Shown here: positions 12,901 to 22,166 of the stretch, piece by piece
How the letters are laid out: the number at the start of each line of letters is the position of its first letter
How positions within the stretch are numbered: the stretch's first letter is position 1
Assembly (NCBI RefSeq): GCF_018294505.1
Contig: NC_057797.1
Span: 123,695,116-123,759,115, forward strand
DNA: 64,000 bases
Direction: 5' to 3'
Source: Triticum aestivum
Lineage: Eukaryota > Streptophyta > Magnoliopsida > Poales > Poaceae
Program-made: the position numbers and the translations under genes
The notes under the pieces: generated by a model
What the model was told of the DNA's origin: nothing
Databases searched by the model: none
The model's input: the letters and a program-made list of their open reading frames with translations, nothing else

Positions 12901-13974
12901 TGGATTTGGGTGAGTGAAATCCATGACAGATGTGAGTTTGTTTAATTAATGGTTTATCTAAGGTGGCAACTTAAATACACATCTAGGTGGATTGAGGCAC
13001 CTGGGTATTCCAGCGATTGCCTGTTTTTTTTGGACCGCCACCCAGGCTCAAAGGGATCATGAGATTATTCATGCTAGAAACTTCCGTGTGCAGCCACAAG
13101 CTACTATGGGCTCTAGCGTAGTTGAGTAAGTCGTGCGAACTCTTACAGTGGTAGACTAGCAGATGTAGGGAAAAGTAGGTGTAACGGTCTACCCGATCGT
13201 AAGGTGCTAGCGCTTCTGAAAGACTATGTCTCGGCCATCCGTTTCTCAAACACCATGTAGTGCGAGAATCCCAACGGAGGAGATCGAGTCTTGTGGGGAA
13301 AAGTGCGCAAACCTCTGCAAAGTGTATAAACTAATCATGATTAGCCGTGTCCCCGGTTATGTATGTCTTGAGTATCTAGTACTTGGATTATCATGTGAAT
13401 CTCATCATGTTACTCTAAATTAATATTGTTGGGTTTATTGATGTTTCTTAATTGGGATTGAGAATGCTGTCAACCATTCTTAATGTTTAACAACCACCAT
13501 GATAGTTAAATAAAATTTATTCCTTTGCATTAGGGGAAAATTGGCTTTACGCAAAACTGTAACCATAGAGCTTTCCACCAGCCAAATATGCATGTAGTAT
13601 AGCCGCATTCCTTCATTGCTCTCTATGTGTTACATTGCCAGCATATTCCATGTGCTGACCCGTTTCGGGCTGCAACGTTCATGTTGCAGACTTTTCAGAC
13701 GATGAGTAAGGTGCTTTTAGGTCGTGGTTCTATACTCAGTGATGCCGTTGGAGTTGATGGACTCACTTATCTTTCAAGTCTTCCGCTCTTATCGTTATTA
13801 GATGGCCTTAAGCCATATTTATTGTAATAAGTTCTCTTTTGAGACACTCGTTGTAATAAGTGTGTGATTGCTACTGTGTTATAAATCCTTCAAGTACTGT
13901 GTGGTGTCAGCATTACTGGTCCAGGGATGACACCTGAGCACAGAGATTGGACCGTTTGAGGTCTGGTCGCTATA
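9968..13974 (+). mobile_element. Gypsy-type solo LTR nested in the previous one
   Basis: The insertion starts TGTAACATCCCAAATTTTC. The outer LTR resumes at GAGCATCATGAAACCC. The flanks share CAGGA (9963-9967 and 13975-13979), which puts the insert end at TATA. If the end is the canonical TATACA (13976), the duplication is only GGA. The insert has an AT-rich start, a GC-rich part with CCGCCGCCG runs (about 11800-12100) and a leader rich in GTTCGTTCG palindromes (about 12200-12290). No primer site or protein domain follows, hence a solo LTR of about 2.7 kb plus the element nested at 10166. Confidence 0.75.
10166..11490. mobile_element. Non-autonomous DNA element with AAGTGC ends
   Basis: The ends are imperfect inverted repeats: GAAAGTGCTAGTG on the left, and AAGTGCATCTAGTG read inward from the right. 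The flanks ATTTTATCT (10157-10165) and ACATTATCT (11491-11499) match at 7 of 9 positions, compatible with an aged 9-bp target duplication. The LTR on both sides is continuous without it. The interior has CTTC-rich repeats and no coding domain. A Mutator-like origin is possible but not proven. Confidence 0.5.
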
Positions 13975-15160
13975 CAGGAGCATCATGAAACCCTATTTCC
14001 ATCGCCGCAACCTTCTGTACCCAAGAGATCTCATCTTGAGGCCTTTTTAGGAGCTCCGTCGGAGGGGGTATTGATCACGGAGGGCCTCTACATCAACTCC
14101 ATGGCCCCTCCGATGATGTGTGAGTAGTTTAACTCAGACCTTCGGGTCCATAGCTAGTAGCTAGATGGCTTCTTCTCTCTCTTTGGATCTCAATACAAAG
14201 TTCTCCTCGATTCTCTTAGAGATCTATTTGATGTAATTTTCTTTTGCGGTGTGTTTGTCGAGATCCGATGAATTGTGGGTTTATGATCAAGTTTATCTAT
14301 GGACAATATTTGAATCTTCTCTGTATTCTTTTATGTATGATTGATTATCTTTGCAAGTCTCTTTGAATTATCAATTTGGTTTGGCCTACTAGATTGATAT
14401 TTCTTGCAATGTGAGAAGTGCTTAGCTTTGGGTTCAATCTTGCGGTGCTCGATCCCAGTGACAGAAAGGAAAATGACACGTATTGTATTGTTGCTATCGA
14501 GAATAAAAAGATGGGGTTTATATCATATTGCATGAGTTTATCCCTCTACATAATGTCATCTTGCTTAAGGCGTTACTTTGTTCTTATGAACTTAATACTC
14601 TAGATGCATGCTGGATAGCGGTCGATGTGTGGAGTAATAATAGTAAATGCAGGCAGGAGTCGGTCTACTTGTCACGGATGTGATGCCTATATACATGATC
14701 ATACCTATATATTCTCATAATTATTCGCTTTTCTATCAATTGCTCGACAGTAATTTATTCACCCACCGTAATACTTATGCTATCTTGAGAGAAGCCACTA
14801 GTGAAACCTATGGCCCTGGGTCTATTTTCCATCATACAAGTTTCTAATCTATTTTATTTTGCAATCTTTACTTTCAATCTATATCATAAAAATACCAAAA
14901 ATATTTATCTTATTATCATTATCTCTATCAGATCTCACTCTTGCAAGTGGTTGTGAAGGGATTGACACCCCCTTTATCGTGTTGGTTGCGAGGTTCTTAT
15001 TTGTTTGTGTAGGTACGAGGTGACTCGCGTGTGGTCTCCTACTGGATTGATACCTTGGTTCTCAAAAACCGAGGGAAATATTTACGCTGTTTTGCTACAT
15101 CACCCTTTCATCTTCAAGGGAAAACCAACGCAGTGCTCAAGAGGTAGCAGCCGCCGACGC

Positions 15161-15712
15161 ATGAAACCGTCGGAGAACCTGTCGAAGACGGAGACGGCGG
15201 AGGTGCCGAAGGATCCAGGTATCACGCTCGCCCAGAAGATCAGCTCGGCGATGCGGCAAACTCGCCGCGTCAAAGCGAACACCGCAAAGAAGGAGAAGCT
15301 CAAGAAGCGGTTGGCTAACAATGGGCCTGGTGGTGGCATTGGGCGTGGAGGTCGTGGCAGACGAGGCGGTCGGCACGGCCGTGGCGGACGCTGCCAGATG
15401 GTTCAAACTATTGATGGAGGCGACAGACAAGAAGCTCAAGTTCGAAGAGAGGAGGACCATGATTGAAAAGAGGAAGGCTGCGCTCGAGGAAGAGAAGTTG
15501 AAGATCGTTGCCAATGCGGAGGACGCAAGATGTTGACCTTGAATGTGGACTCTCTGGATGCTGACGTAAGAATTATCGTGCAATCCGTCCGCTACCAGAT
15601 GTTACAGCAGCAGAAAGATCAGTTGGCGGCGATGGAGAATGAGGACGTGGCGGAGGCATACGTGGACGCGGAGGTAGATGCTGCCTACGCGGTGGCGACA
15701 ACACCTCCTTGA
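15161..15712 (+). pseudogene. NAM-associated-domain protein gene fragment, frameshifted
   Basis: An ATG at 15161 opens a charged protein with a Lys-rich segment (KKEKLKKRLANNGPGGG) in frame 2. The frame shifts near 15330 to one encoding AARWFKLLMEATDKKLKFEE followed by a coiled-coil-like RKAALEEEKLK stretch. It shifts back near 15530 to MLTLNVDSLDADVRIIVQ and a Gln/Asp-rich end, stopping at 15712. The middle and end resemble the C-terminal domain of the NAM-associated, Myb/SANT-like proteins that are highly multiplied in wheat. Two frame changes, and a solo LTR 11 bp before the ATG, mean it is very probably dead. The family assignment is from memory of such proteins. Confidence 0.6.
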
Positions 15713-16521
15713 TCGAGGAGCAGACGGCTGGGACTGTCGGTCCGGCAGGACAGAAATGCACAGACTACCAGATTAATATTCTTTGGATTCGGGCATGTAA
15801 AAATTAAGCATATTTGCCTCTTTTTGGTTGTGATCGGGCATGCGGTCCGACGCTGGTGTGATCCGGCATGCTGTATGGATCGAAGTACATTTGAACTTTT
15901 TATGGACAGGATAGTGGTCTCCTGCATCCGTGTCCATGGACTAGTCTCTATCCATGGACGGATGCGGGAGGAAATTTGTGTGCCCTAAGCATGTATTCTC
16001 TCCAAAGACATGAAATAGAGAAAGAGCCGCACCTTACGTCTCATGTCTATCTATATCTCTGTTCACGTGTGTTCCATCAAAGTCTCAACAAAATTCGGTG
16101 TCGAAAAAGCTATTTCTGTAAAACTATCTTTGTTCAAACTTGCACTACACAAATCTACTAAACTTAACAACAAGCTTGGGCTTCATACGTGTTACTCGAG
16201 TCTCGATCTCTATTCTAGAACTCTAGGTGATTTCACCGGGTGAGTAGGCAACACCAGTCGATTCGATCGACCACAAAGAACAACCTAAACAAACAGTGTG
16301 TGAATTTTCCTTTTGCTCCATGACCTTGCACAAAGACGACCGTGATCACATTACATCAGTACCCTTCTCTCGTGCATTCCTGGATGATGAACTGCCTGCA
16401 AAACCATGGGGCGTGCAGACGTTAGAATGATTCCGTAAAAATATGAACATTGATTTCTCGAACATCAATATAATAACGTGATTGAAAGGTGAAGAACAGA
16501 TATCTCATTTACTTGATCATG
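15713..16521. other. Intergenic flank between pseudogene and COR27-like gene
   Basis: No gene is seen. It contains a hairpin-forming pair around the word TCCATGGA (about 15920-15975) after the pseudogene, and a probable 3' untranslated region of the minus-strand gene below 16522. Confidence 0.5.
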
Positions 16522-17724
16522 TCAGCAGACTTTGAGTCGCTTGATGCTGCGCCGTCGTCCTCTTGATTCGCCAGTTTCTCTCGTGATCGTATCCTCGTCG
16601 ATGAAGTTCTGATCCGACCCCTCTGAAGAAATGCACAAGTAGTTCCCTTGTAAGAACCTTGCCGTGCTACCCAACTCTATGAAAACAGACTAATTTGAAG
16701 ATGTCTATTCATAATCTTATACGTACTCCACAAAAATGTGCGTCAATGAGGACTAGTGGTGTCATCCCCGAGTTCGTTGCTACTCCCTCCGTTCCAAATT
16801 ACTCGTCGTAGAAATGGATATATCTAGAACTAAAATACATCTAGATACATTTATACCTGCGACAAGTAATTCGGAATGGAGGGACTGGCAGGGTGATTGA
16901 TCGTTTATCCTTTCTTCTTTGAACTTTTGGTCATTTATTCTTGGTAAAACACATAGCTGAGTAAACTAGACGGTGCTACGAAATCAATGTATTCAAGACA
17001 AACATAAGTTGAACTAGCACCCTAAAACATAAGTGTTCCTAAACATAAGCTTTTTTTTAGAGATTTCAATACAGGCTATATGCCTATACACGAAGCAAAA
17101 TGGGTCTATATACATCTATACGTAGTCGGTGTTTAAATATCTAAAACGTCTTATATTTAAAAACGGAGGGAGCATCTTTGAGGAACAACGTACCTGCAGT
17201 GCTAGAAGGGGAGCGCCCGCGCTTGGCAGAATGGCACGGGGAAGATGGTCCAGAGCTCGTCGCGCTTGCTTGGGAGCAGGACTCTTGCACGGTCTCAGTG
17301 GACGATGCATCATCATCATCATCATCATCCATGGAATGGACTTCCCCATCTCCCTGATTTCCACAGCAAGGCGTTCTGGCCGGCTCAACCTTTGCTCTGT
17401 CAACCTTGGACGGTTGCTTGGGCCCTGAAGCTCCTGGTCCTGGGGAGAGATCGAAGAGGCCCCTGAAGCTGATTTCACCGTCGTGTAACCGGTTCACGAA
17501 CGACTCCTGCAACAAGCCTAGGTAGAGCATGTGCTTCTGGTCCGTCCATCCGGCCGAAGAGCACACCACCATCACGTCCTGCCATAGCAAAGAAACAACT
17601 TCAGAATCAATCCAGAGCTGCACAAATCTGCGGGTAATTAGACGGGGAAGACGAAGAAGAAGAGAACGCTTACCGGGAAGCGCGCGAGCTCCCGCAGGCC
17701 GGCCCGCCCCTCCTCCTCCTCCAT
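16522..17724 (-). CDS. COR27/COR28-like clock- and cold-regulated protein
   Basis: Three exons on the minus strand: 17674-17724, 17194-17578 and 16522-16622. All junctions are GT-AG and the model encodes 178 residues. The N-terminus is MEEEEGRAGLRELARFP. Exon 2 carries GWTDQKHMLYLGLLQESFV, matching the WTNEKH..YL..ME.SFV signature of Arabidopsis COR27/COR28. It also holds a run of seven Asp and Ser-rich low complexity. Exon 3 has GSDQNFIDED and a basic end RRRSIKRLKVC, like the family's SDQNF motif and basic tail. In Arabidopsis these small nuclear proteins repress evening clock genes and act with COP1/HY5 in light and cold responses; that role here is inference. The protein is shorter than the about 246 residues of Arabidopsis COR27. 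Intron 2 holds two MITEs. A G-box and evening elements lie upstream. Confidence 0.78.
16783..16885. mobile_element. Stowaway MITE in intron 2 of the COR27-like gene
   Basis: The left end CTCCCTCCGTTCCAAATTAC and right end GTAATTCGGAATGGAGGGA are terminal inverted repeats of the Stowaway (Tc1/Mariner) type. TA precedes the left end; the right TA is lost. Confidence 0.8.
17033..17172. mobile_element. Second, eroded Stowaway MITE in the same intron
   Basis: The right end TTATATTTAAAAACGGAGGG is clear. The left end survives as GTTCCTAAACATAAGC followed by TTTTAGAGATTTCA. Its right edge is only about 22 bp from the 5' splice site at 17194/17193. Confidence 0.65.
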
Positions 17725-17855
17725 CGTCGTCTCCTTCCCAGCACCGCACGACCAGCCAGAGCGAGAGAGAGAGAGATGAGAAAACAGAAAAGATCTCGAA
17801 TGCCTCGGCCGGCCGACGGAGGTTTCTCTTTTATTTCCTTGGTGGCGCCGCTTTT

Positions 17856-18516
17856 CCACGTGGCCTTGGGGAGGGGCGGTAAATATCCGCCACAGTGTCA
17901 CGCGCGAGCGCGTGCGGCAGGTGGCCGCGCTGCACCGCCTACCTCGTGCCTTGTTTATTCCGATCCGGATGGTTCGACGGTACCGCGGCCGAGATATTTT
18001 CAGAAACCACGATCTCGCGTTTGGTACAAAGAAGAAAGAAAGACTATGGATATTTTCCCGGCACAAACAAGCAAACGATGATATTTTCTGGTCGATGGTA
18101 ATGAGGTTTGGGTTTGGGATGGGCTGGTGGCTGCCGTGACGTCGCGCCTTTTGTCCCGGCAGCAACTTGTGCTGTGTATTCTATGCCAACTTTTCTATCC
18201 TTTCTCGGCTAGTAATAATTAGGTTTTGTTTTGCCACAACCTCGACTTTAGCTCCAGGGGGACAGCAGACAAGATGTTTAAGCAAGCTAGTGCCTTTTGG
18301 AAAAAGCAACGCTCCTGCGCTGGTTTGTTTCGGTGACTATTTTTACTGGAAGATCGATCGACCGCTATCCAGTTCTATCCATGATTCATCATGGGTTTCG
18401 GCTGTCGCGGTCGCCGATGAGTTCGGTGGTCGCTATCCTCAACAGAACGGAGCTGCGTCCGGTCAGAGAGAAGATCGGCGAGGAAGATGGATAAGAATAC
18501 GGGCCCGAGATATTTT
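17856..18516 (-). promoter_or_regulatory. Candidate clock/light promoter of the COR27-like gene
   Basis: Upstream of the ATG at 17724 there is a perfect G-box CCACGTGG (17856-17863). Two exact evening elements (AAAATATCT on the minus strand) lie at 17992-18000 and 18508-18516, with near matches (AAAATATCC/AAAATATCA) near 18048 and 18080. Evening elements bind CCA1/LHY/RVE factors and are known in COR27/COR28 promoters. The motifs are read directly; their use is inferred. Confidence 0.55.
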
Positions 18517-19238
18517 CGCCGGCGCGCTGAAAAGATCTGGGTCGCCGCGGCGGCGCTGACGAGGCTGTGACGAGCTCTGACTTCATCCGCGTGGTGGCCT
18601 TGTGGGTAGCTCGACCAGGGGGTGCGACGTGACATGGACAGCGCGTGAAATAATAATACACTCTTTTAATCGATGCACCTAGTATAATGCAAAACAAATA
18701 CCAAGACTCAACCACCTCTAAGGAAAAACCATTTCAATCACCCATGTGAATGTGAAACAATGTACTAGTACCAAATATCATTAGCTTTTCATAGCAATAT
18801 ACAAATCCCCTCGTAATATTATATGCTTCCTCGCGTTCACAAACAAAGTACCATCTCGCGAGAGGAAATATTGGCTAAAACTTTGTTGTGTTTGGCAACA
18901 TATCAATAATGCCAGAAACGTCATTTACTTTTTCAACATGGGCGCCAGGGAGTAGTATTAGTAGTACAGTAGTATACAATGGATCTGGGGAAGAAGTCAT
19001 GATGTCGAAACATAAATACAAGAAGAAATTATGAAGATTGGGCAGCATAACTTATTCAGGAGCAAAAGACCACTCCCTGTGAGATTCCAGCATTAATACA
19101 CGACGATGCTGTGATACCTAAATGAATCACCGAACCCCCTCAAGCGGTTTATTTGCAATCACTCAGGAGCAGATAACCGTCTTCGGCACGTCGAAAGATG
19201 GGAGGCCAGCAGAAAGGCCCAAACAGAGACCATCTCCC
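18517..19238. other. Intergenic, 3' side of the FYVE-ankyrin gene
   Basis: No gene is recognised. AT-rich unique-looking sequence holds the probable 3' untranslated region of the FYVE-ankyrin gene near 19080-19238. Confidence 0.5.
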
Positions 19239-22166
19239 TCATACAGGTCTTTGTGACGCAGCAAGCTCTTCCACCCTCTGCCGCATTTTGTACTGCAGCA
19301 TGGGCGGGGCACAATCCAAAGGAGTTTCCCCTGCTCAAAAAGTTCATCAAAGTTATCGATTCTGTCACCGTCATTTGGGCACAGCACTATTGATGATTAA
19401 AAGTAGCATTCAGAACGAAGTAATCTAGAGCAATCATTCTATTGTATATCAAGTGTGGATGTATATAGTATTTTAGAGCAATCATTCTATTGTATATCAA
19501 GTGTGGATGTATATAGTATTTTAGAGCAATCATTCTATTGTATATCAAGTGTGGATGTATATAGTATTTTAGAGCAATCATTCTATTGTATATCAAGTGT
19601 GGATGTATATAGTATTTTAGCTTATCTACTTCTATCTACAAGCTAAAAGCTAAAATGTTGCATATATGCTGTTAGCTAGGTTCTTTCCAGCTAACTTTGC
19701 AAGGCTGTCTGGAAAAGCCCGCGGAGATAGGCTTTTATTCCGTCACAACTTATAGTAGTTGACAGAATACAAAAGCATAAAAAACATCAAAGCCACCAAA
19801 GAGCCTTGCAATCCAATTAAACTCTTCCTTTTGTCCATGCTAGCTCGTATTTTGGTTTGAACTGCACGAATATGTGTGTAAAGAACATTCGACGGTATCA
19901 ATATTAATTCAGTGGATTGGTAGATCGGATAGGAACATGTTGATGAAAGAAACTTTTGTGCTTAAGAAGATTATAAATCAACTTTAGGAACTCGACAATG
20001 TACAGTATTTGAGCAATATATGCTATCCATGATAAAACTGCCTCAGATAGTAAAAGCAACCAACCTTGCCCATTTTTGCGTTGAATATTGGCTCCACTAT
20101 CCATGAGAATAAGAGCAATCTCAGTCTGGTTAAATAGCGCAGCCTGCGATTGTCCATAGGCAGATAGATGTTCAGTAGATGGTGATTTGCTCGTTTCTAT
20201 ATGTATGTGCCAAACGCAACAATCTTCTGTAGCACAATAAAGCATGTGCACCACTAAATTATTAAAAAAATGAACAGGATAAGTAATCATGTTGGCGTGC
20301 AAAGGGGTTCTTAATTGTGGGGGGGATATCATCTGTATTTGGCACATACAGAAGCAACAGTTCCAGAGAAGGCAATGTAATCTGGTCAAGTGAATCTTTG
20401 GATACTTAATTTATCAGCAGATACATCTCATTTCAGTATTAGTGCACACGTGTTTTATATCATTCAGATGCATGGGTGTGCTCTGGCCTTTACATCGCAA
20501 ATGGTGTTTCCCTTGTAGGACCGAACATTTATAAGCAAACGGCTACACAAAATGGTACAATGATGTGCAAATATAAGTTGACCACGAGGGAGTTGGTAAA
20601 ACAACCACATACCAAATGTAGCAAAGTGAATCCTTGCTTGTCGCAGTAGTTAGAATCGACTCCCTGCGCAATGTAATTGTAAAAAACAAGTAGATAAAAA
20701 TAAAACGAGAGAAAAGCTAGAAACAATACCTGGCTAAGAAGTTTCTTCACAGCTTTAATATCCCCACCCTTAATCGCTTCTCTCAGTCCCTAAAAAGGAA
20801 TGAAGATTGGATTTTTAACAGAAAACTCCTAGAATGCCAGGCCAGAGATATCGCAAGTACCTGATGGGTTGAATAAAGAAACAGAAAATGAGCACTATTG
20901 AGCTGTTCCTAAGCTTACCTCTCCAGTAACTTCATAGTCAGACGGAGTCTTATCATTGCTGTCGTTGCTCATCAGGCCAAGATTTAAGAATGAGCTGGAA
21001 TAACAACAATCAGGACACAGAGATGAGAAGGTCAGCTACAGGCAAAATGTTTGTGCCTAATGCACATATGTAATCTTCCTATTACAAAGAATGTATAGGT
21101 CCTGGCATTTAAGATAATGACCAAAATATGCAATAGATCTTGCCAAACAAAGTTGATCACATAGTGCAAAAGCATACTACGAAGATTACGAGAGACATAT
21201 ATGACAATAAGTTAGAATTCCTCTTAACAATGCCAGAACATGACAAGTCTACCGAACCTTGAGTTGCTGCTGGAAGTAGCTGAAGCCTTCTTCAAGCTTG
21301 ATTCAGATGACTGCTGGTTGCTAGAAGGTTTTTTAGGCTTTGGGTTTGATTGTGCAGTTGACGAAGCGGCACTGATATTCTGGTACATAAGAATAATTAT
21401 GTTAATATACACCTACAACAACCGATTAAATGGATCGGATTGTCGTCAACCTTTACAGGCGCAGGTTCAGGTTTTGGTGCCTCGCATATGCACAAAGGCA
21501 TCCCGCATTTGCACTCGATAACGGCAACTGGAGTCTGAACCGCTGAACTTCTCGTGGGCAACGAATCATCATCTTTATCCAAATTCAGCCCTGAAAAGGA
21601 GTCTGCAGCACCCGAAACGCTCCCGGCAGAACTCGCGTTATCAACACCCCCGCGTCTGCAACATCGCACGGGAAGATAGACAAAAATTCAGTTTATATCC
21701 AGACCAAACATAGTCAGTGTTTGCGCGGTCAGATTCATCAGATTGTAGCAAACTAGTGAGCCAAGCTACCTGGATGATGATTTGTTGAAGCACTCGTAGC
21801 AGACCCTGGCGTCCGTGTATATCCCGTACTGCGGCAGGGCCTGGAACCAATCGAAGCAAAGAGTTTAATCAAGCAAGCTTGGGAACCCTTGACTCCCTAC
21901 ACTCACAAACTTGCTCAGTTTTGAGGTTCCCTACCATGTGGTACGAAGAGTGCTCGTGGCAGAGCGTCCTCCCGCAGCTGCGGCAGTGGTGCTGCGAGAG
22001 CGTCAAATCAGTCAGAGATCAGGGACGCGGCCAAACGAAGAGAATCTCTGCAAGGACGGGAAGGGGGAGGGAGGGGGAGGACGCGTACGCGGCGGCGGAA
22101 AGTGGAGAAGGTGCAGCGGCAGACGTCGCAGTGGGCCGACTCCTGGAACGGCGGCGGCGTCTCCAT
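19239..22166 (-). CDS. FYVE zinc finger and ankyrin-repeat protein
   Basis: Ten exons: 22089-22166, 21935-21991, 21770-21840, 21451-21655, 21258-21379, 20919-20994, 20730-20789, 20613-20663, 20065-20143 and 19239-19330. All phases close, giving 296 residues. Residues 12-63 form a FYVE finger: C13-x2-C16, basic RRRHHCRSCG (24-33) with C29 and C32, C37-x2-H40, and C59-x2-C62. One usual Cys is His. FYVE domains bind phosphatidylinositol 3-phosphate on endosomes. The WxxD motif of classic FYVE domains is not seen. A Ser/Pro/Lys-rich linker (about 69-200) contains a Cys cluster IECKCGMPLCICE. Residues about 204-296 are ankyrin repeats (GDIKAVKKLLSQGVDSN, GFTLLHLAALFNQTEIALIL, GETPLDCA) ending MRQRVEELAASQRPV. 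It is probably an endosomal adaptor; the partner is unknown. Confidence 0.85.
19427..19618. repeat. Four identical tandem copies of a 48-bp unit in intron 9
   Basis: Units start at 19427, 19475, 19523 and 19571 with AGAGCAATCATTCTATTG and end in AGTATTTT. By eye all four are identical. Because 48 is a multiple of three, open frames run through on both strands, but the array lies inside an intron and is not coding. Confidence 0.92.

Larger units (their letters stand above)
9565..15149 (+). mobile_element. Gypsy solo LTR (Fatima/Sabrina-like), TSD GCCGC
   Basis: The LTR starts TGATACGTCTCCAACG and ends CAAGAGGTAGCA. It is flanked by perfect 5-bp duplications GCCGC at 9560-9564 and 15150-15154. 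Without the insertion at 9968-13974 it is about 1.57 kb, with no primer site, polypurine tract or coding domain, so it is a solo LTR. I recognise the start as a very common Triticeae Gypsy LTR, but the choice between the Fatima and Sabrina names is from memory. It landed 11 bp upstream of the ATG of the NAM-associated gene fragment. Confidence 0.88.

Noticed and set aside
15005..15160. Upstream extension of the NAM-associated frame
   Set aside because: The extra codons are encoded by the solo LTR; the host frame begins at the ATG at 15161.
17638..18165. 175-codon minus-strand frame over the COR27-like promoter
   Set aside because: Only its part from the ATG at 17724 to the donor at 17674 is exon 1; the rest is leader and intron read-through.
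19427..19618. Direct repeats that could suggest a CRISPR array
   Set aside because: Units are contiguous with no spacers, and the sequence is a plant intron.
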